Source: Bacteroidales bacterium
GTDB taxonomy: Bacteria > Bacteroidota > Bacteroidia > Bacteroidales > Paludibacteraceae
Direction: 5' to 3'
DNA: 44,812 nucleotides
Assembly: GCA_012519425.1 (NCBI GenBank)
Contig: JAAYQF010000052.1
Span: 1-44,812, forward strand
Part shown: positions 10,909 to 19,551 of the stretch, piece by piece
Layout: every line of letters starts with the position of its first letter
How positions within the stretch are numbered: the stretch's first letter is position 1
Notes under the pieces: model-generated
What the model was told of the DNA's origin: nothing
What the model saw: only the letters and a program-made list of their open reading frames with translations
Databases searched by the model: none
Translations under genes and position numbers: made by a program

Positions 10909-13185
10909 TTAAAATGATTTTTCTAAAAATTTCGGTTTAAACACCAATGATAGTGCGGGAATAAGTACCAATGCGCAAATCAAACACAGGAATAAAGAGA
11001 TGATGATCAAAAATGCAAATGAACGAATCAACGGGAAGCCGGACAAAAACAAAACTGCAAATCCCATCATCACAGAGAATGCATTAATAGTAATTCCTCT
11101 ACCTATGGTTATCAAAGTGTTTTTAATAGCTTCGGGATAATCCTTTTCCAGAGCCAATTCCCATTTGATGCGCCAAAATATATGTATGGTAAAATCAACA
11201 CCCAATCCGATCGATATGGATGACAACAACGCCGTCACGATATTCAACTCAATACCTAACCACCCCATCAGGCCAAAAGTGCAAAATACGGCAAAAACTA
11301 AAGGAATGCTACCCATAAGCCCTGCTGTGATACTTCTGAAGATGATCGCTAATAATATTATGATAGCGAAAAAGGCAAAAATCAAAGAATAATTTTGGCC
11401 CGTTACTACGGCTTCACTCAACTCTTTTTCAACTAAGGCATAACCGCCGGGATTAATTTGGTATGGGCTGTCATCACCAAAGACGGTTTGAAGATTATCC
11501 AGTACCTCATCAATATCTGCGATTTTATCAGCCTTAAACTGGATGGTCATCAGAAGATTCGTATAATTGAAATCAACAAAACGTTCCAGATCTTCCGGAT
11601 CGCCATCCATAGAATATAACAATATATATTGTGCTACTGCTTCCCTGCTATCTGGTATTTTACCATATGCTTCGCTATCAGGATCATTCATGGCTTTACT
11701 GATTTCAACAACCACCGTAGCTAAGGAAGTAACTGAACCTACCTGAGGAAGTGCTGTTAATTTTTCCTCACACTCAATTAACTTATTTAATAATTTTGGA
11801 TCTTTTGCATCCCCTTCTATCATCACATTGAGCATTTTGCTTCCTCCAAAATCTTTGTCAATGATTCGAATAGCTTCATTAAATTGGTGTTTCTCTGGTA
11901 AAACCTTATTATTATCGGGTGCAACTTTGAAGAAAAATAATCCAAGGGTGCAAATCGTAAAAAACACCACAAAAAAGCCCAGTACTCGTTTGGGACGTTT
12001 GGTAATTATGTTACCGGTACTTGTCAGCAAGCGTGCAAAAAAGTGACTGGCTTCACCTGTTAAATCCTTTTGCGGTTTACCTTTTTTCATCAACGACATG
12101 GTGGCGGGAACAAACAACAGACTTGCCAACAAAGCAAATGCAATCCCAATGGAAGTAACTACTCCCATTTGTCGGGCGGGAAGGATCAAATGCGTCACCA
12201 AACCCAATATCCCAACTATAGTTGTTAACCCACAAAAAACAACGGGTTTTGTTAGGTATTCCACTGAATACTGCACAATCCTCTGCATAGACAAATGCGG
12301 TGCGTTGGCATTCATATCTTGATAGCGAGCTATGAAATAAACCCCGTAATTGTTGGCAATGGCAATCATCATAATCGGTATCAATACGCCAATAATACTC
12401 AGCTCCCATCCAAAAACAGGAATCAATCCGACACAAACAATAGTAGAGAAAACCACAACCGAAAAAGGTAAAAAAACAGCCTTTAATTCACGGAAAGAAA
12501 GCCATAACGTGATAAACATCAAAAGTAAACCAACCGGTAACAACACAGCTAAATCCCGACTGATCTTATTATTGACATCTTCGCGCATAAAAGGCTGACC
12601 TGTCACATAAATCTTTCCCGGTCCCGGATGATCAGCAATGGTCTCATGAACAAATGACATCAACTCATCATCAGGAGCCGACTTATTGGAACTCAGAATA
12701 ATCAAAGCTGTTTTAAAATCTTCTGACACAACTAAACCATAGGCTAATTCATTAGTTCGAATTTCGTCACGAAGATTTTCGCGTTCTTCTGCAGTTTGCG
12801 GAATATCCACGATTACCGGATCAACCAACATATATCCCTCTTCTGAGCGAATATTCTTAGCTTGAAAGAGAGAAAAAACAAAATCAAACCGACTGTCAGC
12901 ATCGAAGGTTTCACTGATTCCCCGAATCCGTTCCAAAGTTTCAGCATGAAGAACATCATCTTCATTATCAATGACAATCAACAAAGGTTCCGCATCTCCA
13001 AATATCTCATTGATTTGTTTCGAATGTTGACGGGACAACATTGTGTCGGGCAGATAAGACTCCAAATCAGGGTTGATTTTGATCCGAAACAACTGAACTA
13101 CCGATAACAACACTATCAATATGGTCGCTGTAATGATCCACCAACGATAGCGCACAACAAACATGGATTTTTTAAATTTAAACAT
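10909..13185 (-). CDS. RND superfamily (MMPL/HpnN-type) transporter
   Basis: A 758-residue inner-membrane protein with the internal duplication of the RND superfamily. A first helix at about residues 13-33 and a periplasmic loop are followed by five or six helices (about 215-370). A second single helix near 403-420, a second loop, and a final helix group (about 590-750) complete it. Sterol-sensing-domain-like stretches such as IGVLIPIMMIAIANNYGVYF and SSISIGLGVDFTIHIFW show the two MMPL repeats. These are smaller than drug-type RND pumps (about 1,000 residues) and usually move lipids or hopanoid-like molecules using the proton gradient. It lies between a beta-barrel gene and a LolA-like carrier gene. 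The cargo is unknown. Confidence 0.9.
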   Translation of the reverse strand: MFKFKKSMFVVRYRWWIITATILIVLLSVVQLFRIKINPDLESYLPDTMLSRQHSKQINEIFGDAEPLLIVIDNEDDVLHAETLERIRGISETFDADSRFDFVFSLFQAKNIRSEEGYMLVDPVIVDIPQTAEERENLRDEIRTNELAYGLVVSEDFKTALIILSSNKSAPDDELMSFVHETIADHPGPGKIYVTGQPFMREDVNNKISRDLAVLLPVGLLLMFITLWLSFRELKAVFLPFSVVVFSTIVCVGLIPVFGWELSIIGVLIPIMMIAIANNYGVYFIARYQDMNANAPHLSMQRIVQYSVEYLTKPVVFCGLTTIVGILGLVTHLILPARQMGVVTSIGIAFALLASLLFVPATMSLMKKGKPQKDLTGEASHFFARLLTSTGNIITKRPKRVLGFFVVFFTICTLGLFFFKVAPDNNKVLPEKHQFNEAIRIIDKDFGGSKMLNVMIEGDAKDPKLLNKLIECEEKLTALPQVGSVTSLATVVVEISKAMNDPDSEAYGKIPDSREAVAQYILLYSMDGDPEDLERFVDFNYTNLLMTIQFKADKIADIDEVLDNLQTVFGDDSPYQINPGGYALVEKELSEAVVTGQNYSLIFAFFAIIILLAIIFRSITAGLMGSIPLVFAVFCTFGLMGWLGIELNIVTALLSSISIGLGVDFTIHIFWRIKWELALEKDYPEAIKNTLITIGRGITINAFSVMMGFAVLFLSGFPLIRSFAFLIIISLFLCLICALVLIPALSLVFKPKFLEKSF

Positions 13186-13306
13186 AAATTGATATACTGT
13201 TTTACGATTTATTATTTTTACTATTCATTCCCAATTCATTATTCTTCAAACACAAACTTACCACCCAGGCAAGCCCCGACCCTGTAAACCCTTAGGTTCC
13301 ACAACA

Positions 13307-14758
13307 TTAAAAATTCACCTTCAACTCTACAAACACACCGTTCATAATTTTAGAAGAGAAATGGAACAAAGTTAAATTTTTTGCATGCATGTAGTTAGCT
13401 CCGGCAATGACAGTCAGGTAATCATTCACCTTCCAGGTTAATTTCGGACGCAGCATATATTCTTCGAGAAATAAGTTGTAATAAGCCGTAAATTCGGCAT
13501 TCCATTCATCATGAGCAAACGATTTGGTTACCGTAAAAGCAAATGCATGATTAAATTCCGTCGGTTGATTAAAAATAAGTCGGTTGAACATTGTACTTGC
13601 ATATATTACCATGTCGTTTACATAGGTGGTGGACGGCACCGTTAATTGACCCAGTTCGGGCTTCTCTACGGGTTTAAAATCACTTACAGTCTTACCGATA
13701 TATTGGGCAATAAACACGTAATCGTTCCACATCTTTTCAACTCCAATGACATAGCTTAAATCGCTGTTGGGAATGTACATCAGACTATCCTTATTTCTCA
13801 CAATATTGTATGCTGCCTCTGCTTTCAATAAGAATCCCGGAAGAGGCAAAGCCATATCAAATCCTATGGTTTTCTTCTTATATACACGCGGTTGATAATT
13901 GATTAGAATTTGAGTAGAATCTAAAAATATACCAGTGGGATTCCCAAATATATCGGTGGGATCCTTCAATATGTTAATTTTGAAATCTTTCAAATCAAAA
14001 CCGTGAAAGTGATCGTAACCACTAAAATATGACACGGCAAAACCAATTTTTTGTAGTTCAAAGTTTAGTCTTGCACCCAAGCTTCCGTTCGACAGTTTTC
14101 TTTTGGGCAATTCCAAGGGATCAAAAACAACATTTGCTTGCACAGGAGATGCAATGGTTACCCAATCGCTTCCCAAATCCATTTCTTGATTCATGTCAAA
14201 AAGATCGAAACGATAGACAGACGGTTTAAAATAAGGTACCCCCACAATATCAATATCTACCTTAGATGAAAATCTGTATTTTAAACGCAACATAAAGTTA
14301 GACATTTTCTGATCATCCGGATCGGCAGAGAGAAAGAAATAATCGTTTGGCGTTATATTGTTTGTAGGGTTAAAACCATCCGTTCGCCCCCAATTTACTA
14401 ATTGATTACCAATCAAACAATCAAAACTGTTGGAACTGTAGCCTGCATACAATTCTTTAACCTCAATCAACTGAACATCCTCTTCAAACATAATTCCTTT
14501 TCTAAGACGGATATCGCCATTCAATAAGGCTTCACGACTTTTAAGGCGGGTCTGCAGAGACATTTCAGCAAAAGAAGATGCTAATTTATACTGTTTTCCT
14601 CCACCGAAGACAGAGCCTCGTCCATAACCACTGAAATCCACCTCGGTAGTTTTGTTACTTCCACCTCCAATATCTAAACCAGCATTCTCAAAAAGACTTT
14701 GAGAATGCGCACATAAAAACATCAAACTAAAAGACAATAGAATCCAATAACGCGTCAT
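13307..14758 (-). CDS. Outer-membrane beta-barrel protein of the envelope transport operon
   Basis: A 483-residue protein that I start at the ATG at 14758, because this gives a normal signal peptide ending CAHSQ; a start further upstream at 14794 would put twelve extra residues ahead of it. The rest is rich in aromatic and alternating polar/hydrophobic strands (SKVDIDIVGVPYFKPSVYRF, WNAEFTAYYNLFLEEYML) and ends in VELKVNF, the aromatic C-terminal residue typical of barrels. The GNQLVNWGRTDGFNP stretch resembles DUF1302-type barrels, which sit beside RND and LolA-like genes in Proteobacteria. It is the first gene of the operon, 121 bases before the RND gene. Exact family membership is uncertain. 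Confidence 0.7.
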   Translation of the reverse strand: MTRYWILLSFSLMFLCAHSQSLFENAGLDIGGGSNKTTEVDFSGYGRGSVFGGGKQYKLASSFAEMSLQTRLKSREALLNGDIRLRKGIMFEEDVQLIEVKELYAGYSSNSFDCLIGNQLVNWGRTDGFNPTNNITPNDYFFLSADPDDQKMSNFMLRLKYRFSSKVDIDIVGVPYFKPSVYRFDLFDMNQEMDLGSDWVTIASPVQANVVFDPLELPKRKLSNGSLGARLNFELQKIGFAVSYFSGYDHFHGFDLKDFKINILKDPTDIFGNPTGIFLDSTQILINYQPRVYKKKTIGFDMALPLPGFLLKAEAAYNIVRNKDSLMYIPNSDLSYVIGVEKMWNDYVFIAQYIGKTVSDFKPVEKPELGQLTVPSTTYVNDMVIYASTMFNRLIFNQPTEFNHAFAFTVTKSFAHDEWNAEFTAYYNLFLEEYMLRPKLTWKVNDYLTVIAGANYMHAKNLTLFHFSSKIMNGVFVELKVNF

Positions 14759-14832
14759 GCCACAATATTTTAAAATCACGTCGCAATAATACAATTTCTG
14801 TAAGCCAAAAAAGTCGTTTTTTCAAAAGTGAG

Positions 14833-14847
14833 ACTGCAAGTTGCAGT
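14833..14847. promoter_or_regulatory. Inverted repeat between the AraC gene and the barrel gene
   Basis: ACTGCAA-G-TTGCAGT is a perfect 7-base inverted repeat around one base. It lies 8 bases after the AraC stop codon and 75 bases upstream of the barrel gene start. It could be an operator or part of a weak terminator; its short loop makes a stable hairpin unlikely. Confidence 0.35.
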
Positions 14848-14854
14848 TTGAGTT

Positions 14855-15934
14855 TTAAAGGAAAGACTTTTTATATTCTGCAGGAGTCATACCTGTTATT
14901 CTTTTAAACTCCTTATAGAATGAAGATTTGCTGGAAAAACCGCACTCATACCCGATGGCCTCGATAGAATACAAGTTCTTAGGATCGACAAGCATTCTTT
15001 TTACTTCTTCTACACGATAAGCATTGACAAATTGAAAAAAATTCTTTCCAATCGTTGTATTCAGCACTTCTGTAAGTTGATATTTGGGGATTTTCAAGGC
15101 TTTGGAGAGAAGATCCATATTCAAATCCGGATTGAGATAGACTTCCTTTTTCTCAAAATAACGTAAAATGCTTTTCTTTATTTGTTCCTTATCTTCATCA
15201 CTTAAATGCGAGTGCCTGTATGGAATGACCGGACTAACTTCATCAACAAGAATTTCTTGAGACAAAACCTGCTGCCGTAATCCGTAAAAACTTAAAAAAT
15301 AAACAATAGCTAAGAGCACAGCGTAATTATAAATATGGAGTGATGAGGGCGGAAAATCAACAAAATAAGCTACTACAGCAAGAATTACCGCAATAATACA
15401 ATACACTACATAAAAAATCGTCACACTCAAAATCCAGCCAAGATTTTCATTTTGTTCAATATTAGACCTTTCATCCCGTAAATGCATACGGTGCTTGTGT
15501 ACAAAATATAAACTCAAAGGATTATATATGATCCAGGAGATAAAATTTGCAACCATAAACGAGATGCGAAAGGAATAATTACTATTGACCACGAAGAAGT
15601 TTTCTAATGCTAAGGGTTCTTTAATGACATAAGCTGCTATTTCAAAAATCACAAAAGGCAACAAATGAAGCAACTGCACCCATTTCAATCTGAAGTTGGG
15701 TCGGGTAAGCGAACTAACATACAAAAACATAGCAGGGTTGAAAAGCAAAAAAGAGCTGGAAAGCAAAGGTTGCTCATAGATCTGATAATCTAATCCACAG
15801 GTCAAAAATTCGATGGCAAGCAAAGTCAGCCAACCCGATAATATTTTATCCGACAACGAACTTTCCTTTTTCGTAAACATCAGCAAAGCAGCAAAAAGAC
15901 TCTGCGAAAAACCTACCCAAACAATTATATTCAT
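14855..15934 (-). CDS. AraC-family regulator with N-terminal membrane domain
   Basis: A 359-residue regulator with two parts. Residues 1 to about 225 form six or seven membrane helices (for example WLTLLAIEFLTCGLDY, LGWILSVTIFYVVYCIIAVI). Residues about 245-359 form an AraC/XylS double helix-turn-helix domain, ending IEAIGYECGFSSKSSFYKEF followed by TGMTPAEYKKS, the signature second helix-turn-helix. Such membrane-bound AraC proteins are common in Bacteroidetes and probably sense a signal in the envelope. The gene is directly upstream of the envelope transport operon on the same strand, so regulation of that operon is a fair guess. The start codon touches a heptamer repeat, so the repeat would lie in its mRNA leader. 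Confidence 0.9.
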   Translation of the reverse strand: MNIIVWVGFSQSLFAALLMFTKKESSLSDKILSGWLTLLAIEFLTCGLDYQIYEQPLLSSSFLLFNPAMFLYVSSLTRPNFRLKWVQLLHLLPFVIFEIAAYVIKEPLALENFFVVNSNYSFRISFMVANFISWIIYNPLSLYFVHKHRMHLRDERSNIEQNENLGWILSVTIFYVVYCIIAVILAVVAYFVDFPPSSLHIYNYAVLLAIVYFLSFYGLRQQVLSQEILVDEVSPVIPYRHSHLSDEDKEQIKKSILRYFEKKEVYLNPDLNMDLLSKALKIPKYQLTEVLNTTIGKNFFQFVNAYRVEEVKRMLVDPKNLYSIEAIGYECGFSSKSSFYKEFKRITGMTPAEYKKSFL

Positions 15935-15984
15935 GTAGTTAGTAGTTTGTAGTTAGTAGTTAGTAGTTAGTAGTTGGTAGTTAA
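15935..15984 (-). repeat. Heptamer tandem repeat (TTAGTAG units), spacer block 1
   Basis: Six units of the 7-base type TTAGTAG, with variants TTTGTAG and TTGGTAG, fill 15939-15980 without a gap. They begin one base upstream of the AraC start codon. The same unit opens the larger composite blocks at 25074, 32969 and 36066. Confidence 0.9.
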
Positions 15985-15988
15985 GACG

Positions 15989-15996
15989 CAAATTTA
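15989..15996 (-). promoter_or_regulatory. Possible -7 element for the AraC gene
   Basis: The reverse strand reads TAAATTTG, a match to TANNTTTG, but no TTTG lies at the right distance. If used, transcription would begin near 15982 and the heptamer repeat would be the whole leader. Confidence 0.35.
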
Positions 15997-16039
15997 CACA
16001 AGAATTTTCAATTCGAATGAACAATTAAAGATTGCCAAC

Positions 16040-17446
16040 TTATTTTGCTTTACCTGAAGGATAATTAACAAGAAACACCCTATCTGTAGCCCTCGTCAAT
16101 GCTGTATAAAGCCATCTGTAATAATTCCGGTCAACGATTGCATCAGGCATCATGCCTGCATCAACGAAGACAGTTTTCCACTGTCCTCCCTGTGCCTTGT
16201 GACAGGTTACGGCATAGGCAAACTTAACCTGCAGAGCATTCAAATATTCATTTTCAAAAATTTGCTTGTATCGTTCTCTTTTATTGGTGATATCGGTATA
16301 ATCTTCCGATACTCTTTCAAACAGTGTACGACTCAATTGAGCTGTGTGCTGCGGAGATTCGGATTGCAGGCTTTCAAGCCATATGCGCGCATCAATTTCC
16401 CAACCGAAATCCAAAGAACGTAAACTCAAATCAACGAATCTGAAATCATACATTTCTCCAAACTTGCGGATTCTTACTACCTCCACTATATCACCATTGG
16501 CTATAAAATCAATGTCTTTATAAGGTTTACTCCAAAAATAATTATTGCGGGTAATCATCAGTAAATCCCCGTTAGATATCTCTTCTTCCCGCATCAGTAC
16601 GCGGTTACGAATTCCATTGTTGTAGACATTGGCACGTTTGTTCGAACGCGTTATTACAATAGTATCCTCCACCCCCACTCCATCATACGAACGGTGCACC
16701 TCTTCCACAAGATCCATCCCGTTCAATATTTTAATATCCGGAAAATCTGTTGTTTTTAAATCAGGTAAAGTGTCAGTTGAAGCTTCCTCCAATGCCTTCC
16801 TAAGTAGGGTTGCATTAAACAAAACACCACTCTCAAATGCTTGACGAACCACTTGAGTCAATATAAATTCCGTAACTTTCAAACCATGACTCTCCAACTT
16901 ATCCCTATCAAGTGCCGGACTCACCTCTTGCATGACCGGTGGCAACTGTGCGGTATCGCCCAACAACAGCAGACTGCAGCCCACGCCTTGATACACAAAC
17001 CGAATCAAGTCATCCAACAGATATCCCGAACCAAATTCCGGGTCATTGCCTGAGTTTGAAATCATGGAAGCCTCATCAACGATAAAAAGGGTTTGCTTGT
17101 ACAGATTGTCAGCCAGCTGAAAAACCGGTTCCCCTATGGACTTCTGACGGTATATTTTTTTATGGACGGTAAAAGCCGGAAAGCCCGCATAGCCGCTCAA
17201 TACCTTAGCAGCCCGACCTGTTGGTGCCAGCAGAATAGTTTTTTGTTGCAATTGATGCAGGGAACGCACCAAAGCACTCACGACGGAAGTCTTTCCGGTT
17301 CCGGCATACCCTTTCAGTAAAAACACCTTATTGTCGGAGATATCCGTTAAAAAATCACCCAACAACCGGATCAGCTCACCTTGTTGTTCGGTTGGTTCAA
17401 AAGGGAAAGACTGAATAACAGTATCGTATAAATAATTTTTGAGCAT
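16040..17446 (-). CDS. RecD-like ATP-dependent DNA helicase
   Basis: A 468-residue superfamily 1 helicase of the compact RecD-like type found across Bacteroidales. The Walker A motif is GYAGTGKTS near residue 48; LFIVDEASM is Walker B (motif II); LLLGDTAQLPPV is motif III. The C-terminal UvrD-like part has KFAYAVTCHKAQGGQW and the late ALTRATDRVFLVNY. I start at the ATG at 17446; a TTG 9 bases upstream is also in frame. A TATTTTTG match to the -7 element (17453-17460, reverse strand) lies just before the ATG, which would give a nearly leaderless message. A role in DNA repair or replication is likely. There is no recB or recC nearby. Confidence 0.88.
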   Translation of the reverse strand: MLKNYLYDTVIQSFPFEPTEQQGELIRLLGDFLTDISDNKVFLLKGYAGTGKTSVVSALVRSLHQLQQKTILLAPTGRAAKVLSGYAGFPAFTVHKKIYRQKSIGEPVFQLADNLYKQTLFIVDEASMISNSGNDPEFGSGYLLDDLIRFVYQGVGCSLLLLGDTAQLPPVMQEVSPALDRDKLESHGLKVTEFILTQVVRQAFESGVLFNATLLRKALEEASTDTLPDLKTTDFPDIKILNGMDLVEEVHRSYDGVGVEDTIVITRSNKRANVYNNGIRNRVLMREEEISNGDLLMITRNNYFWSKPYKDIDFIANGDIVEVVRIRKFGEMYDFRFVDLSLRSLDFGWEIDARIWLESLQSESPQHTAQLSRTLFERVSEDYTDITNKRERYKQIFENEYLNALQVKFAYAVTCHKAQGGQWKTVFVDAGMMPDAIVDRNYYRWLYTALTRATDRVFLVNYPSGKAK

Positions 17447-17508
17447 ACGGTGCAAAAATACGTGATTTTTTTGAATTGCGAGGAGCCGTTATTTGGGGGA
17501 CAAATGAG

Positions 17509-17540
17509 TTTGGTTTACCAATTATTTTTTTTTAACTTTG
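17509..17540 (+). promoter_or_regulatory. Bacteroidetes-type promoter for kduI-kduD
   Basis: TTTG at 17509-17512 and TAACTTTG at 17533-17540 are 20 bases apart, a full match to the -33/-7 pattern. Transcription would begin near 17547, leaving a leader of about 88 bases before kduI. Confidence 0.8.
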
Positions 17541-17634
17541 CAATCGCTTGAAATTTTTCAGGGAAACTCTTTGGCATCGAAAAGCGTGTAAGTTCCCCAA
17601 TATCCCGGCAAATAATCATAAATAAATATAAAAC

Positions 17635-18477
17635 ATGAAAACAAATTATGAACTGCGTTACTCAGCGCATCCCGAAGACGCGAAAAAGTATGATACTCAA
17701 CGTTTACGTAAAGATTTTTTAATTGAAACCCTTTTCGCACAAGACGAGGTGAATATGGTATATTCCATGTACGACCGTATGGTTGTTGGTGGCGCCATGC
17801 CTGTAAAAGAATCCCTGAAATTAGAGGCGATTGATCCCTTAAAACAACCAATTTTTCTTCGTAGGCGTGAATTGGGTATTTATAACGTAGGCGGTAGTGG
17901 AAAAGTAAAAGTAGGAGATTCTGTTTTTGAACTCGGTTATAAAGAAGCATTGTATTTAGGCTCAGGCGACAGAGAAGTATATTTTGAAAGCAACGATTCC
18001 GCAAAGCCTGCGAAATTTTATTTCAATTCAGCTACCGCACACAGAAATTATCCCGATAAGAAAATAACCAAAAAGGATGCTATTGTTGCCGAAATGGGCT
18101 CTTTAGAATCATCTAATCACAGAAATATCAATAAAATGATTGTTAATCAGGTTTTACCTACGTGTCAACTACAAATGGGTATGACAGAGCTTGCTCCCGG
18201 AAGCGTTTGGAACACTATGCCTCCACACGTTCACTCCAGAAGAATGGAAGCATATTTTTATTTTGAAGTGCCCGAAGATCAAGCTATTTGTCATTTCATG
18301 GGAGAAATGCAGGAAACACGTCATATCTGGATGCACAACAATCAGGCTGTTTTGTCACCCGAATGGTCTATTCATGCTGCTGCCGGCACATCAAACTACA
18401 CCTTTATTTGGGGTATGGCAGGAGAAAACTTAGACTATGGTGATCAGGATTTTTCAAAAATAACAGAGATAAGATAA
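17635..18477 (+). CDS. kduI: 5-dehydro-4-deoxy-D-glucuronate isomerase
   Basis: KduI turns 5-keto-4-deoxyuronate, released from unsaturated uronides by polysaccharide lyases and hydrolases, into 2,5-diketo-3-deoxygluconate. The 280-residue length is normal for this cupin-fold zinc enzyme. The zinc site is visible as [19 protein letters not shown] (around residues 196-215) with two His and a Glu, and a further His lies in WSIHAAAGT near the end. The N-terminus [18 protein letters not shown] is typical. kduD follows after 18 bases, so both steps come from one transcript. A consensus promoter precedes the pair. Identity is clear. Confidence 0.96.
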   Translation: MKTNYELRYSAHPEDAKKYDTQRLRKDFLIETLFAQDEVNMVYSMYDRMVVGGAMPVKESLKLEAIDPLKQPIFLRRRELGIYNVGGSGKVKVGDSVFELGYKEALYLGSGDREVYFESNDSAKPAKFYFNSATAHRNYPDKKITKKDAIVAEMGSLESSNHRNINKMIVNQVLPTCQLQMGMTELAPGSVWNTMPPHVHSRRMEAYFYFEVPEDQAICHFMGEMQETRHIWMHNNQAVLSPEWSIHAAAGTSNYTFIWGMAGENLDYGDQDFSKITEIR

Positions 18478-18495
18478 CATAAAAAAACAGAAGAA

Positions 18496-19287
18496 ATGGT
18501 AAACTTCAGATTAGATGGAAAAGTTGCTCTGGTAACAGGAGCCTCATACGGAATTGGTTTTGCGATGGCTAAAGCACTTGCAGATGCGGGTGCAACCATT
18601 GTTTTTAACGATATTAATCAAGAAATTGTTGACAGAGGCCTGGACAGTTATAAACAAGCGGGGATTCAAGCCCACGGATATGTATGTGATGTTACCGATG
18701 AAGATGCCGTAAACCGCTTCGTTAAGCAAGTCACTGAAAAGATAGGCGTAATTGATATTTTGGTAAATAACGCCGGAATAATCAAACGTATTCCCATGCA
18801 TGAAATGACGGCCGCTGAATTCAGACAGGTTATTGATATTGATTTGAACGGACCGTTTATTGTTTCGAAAGCAGTAATTCCACACATGATTAAAAAAGGT
18901 CACGGCAAAATCATCAATATTTGCTCTATGATGAGCGAATTAGGACGTGAAACAGTATCAGCTTACGCCGCAGCCAAAGGCGGATTGAAAATGCTAACCA
19001 GAAATATTTGTTCGGAGTACGGTGAACACAATATTCAGTGCAATGGTATCGGACCCGGCTATATCGCTACCCCACAGACCGCACCATTGCGCGAACGTCA
19101 AGCTGATGGCTCACGTCATCCATTCGATTCGTTTATTGTCGCAAAAACTCCTGCAGCTCGCTGGGGAACACCCGAGGATTTAATGGGACCGGTAGTTTTT
19201 CTAGCTTCGGATGCCTCAAATTTTGTAAACGGACACATCTTATATGTGGATGGCGGCATTTTAGCCTATATCGGAAAACAACCCTGA
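18496..19287 (+). CDS. kduD: Short-chain dehydrogenase KduD (2-dehydro-3-deoxy-gluconate / gluconate 5-dehydrogenase type)
   Basis: A 263-residue short-chain dehydrogenase that in this position should reduce 2,5-diketo-3-deoxygluconate to 2-keto-3-deoxygluconate with NAD(P)H. The cofactor motif TGASYGIG is at residues 15-22. NNAG follows at about 91, and the catalytic YAAAK motif is near 156-160 with Ser upstream in ICSMMSE. The C-terminus VNGHILYVDGGILAYIG fits the gluconate 5-dehydrogenase/KduD branch. Pairing with kduI makes the uronate role much more likely than gluconate oxidation. A hairpin with a T run lies 5 bases after the stop. The later enzymes of the route (KdgK, KdgA) are not in the window. 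Confidence 0.9.
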   Translation: MVNFRLDGKVALVTGASYGIGFAMAKALADAGATIVFNDINQEIVDRGLDSYKQAGIQAHGYVCDVTDEDAVNRFVKQVTEKIGVIDILVNNAGIIKRIPMHEMTAAEFRQVIDIDLNGPFIVSKAVIPHMIKKGHGKIINICSMMSELGRETVSAYAAAKGGLKMLTRNICSEYGEHNIQCNGIGPGYIATPQTAPLRERQADGSRHPFDSFIVAKTPAARWGTPEDLMGPVVFLASDASNFVNGHILYVDGGILAYIGKQP

Positions 19288-19291
19288 TAAT

Positions 19292-19338
19292 ATGGTGATT
19301 TAAGCTACAAGATGTAGCCATCAAATTACCATGTTTTT
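19292..19338 (+). terminator. Probable terminator after kduD
   Basis: Nested inverted repeats, an outer arm near-complementary between 19292-19301 and 19323-19332 and an inner GCTAC/GTAGC pair (19304-19308, 19314-19318), are followed by a run of five T. The stem has bulges, so its strength is uncertain. Confidence 0.5.
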
Positions 19339-19398
19339 AAAAAATATTAAAAAATAGCTTTTTTAAAAAACATACATCCTCCATTCCCTGCAAAGTAC

Positions 19399-19406
19399 TA
19401 TATTTG
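19399..19406 (+). promoter_or_regulatory. Possible -7 element for the DUF4861-like gene
   Basis: TATATTTG matches TANNTTTG, but there is no clear TTTG 19-21 bases upstream, as is common for activator-dependent promoters. A start near 19413 would leave a leader of about 139 bases in which nothing else is recognised. Confidence 0.4.
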
Positions 19407-19551
19407 CGGGGAATGTTCTTCCCTTAAATTTTTTATCGCACTCTTTCATTATCTTCTTAATTTAGGTTCAGTGACTTAAAAAATTTTAGGTGGGGAAATC
19501 GTTTTAAATTATATCATAATTATCCTGTAGTATTCATTAAAAATTCATGAC

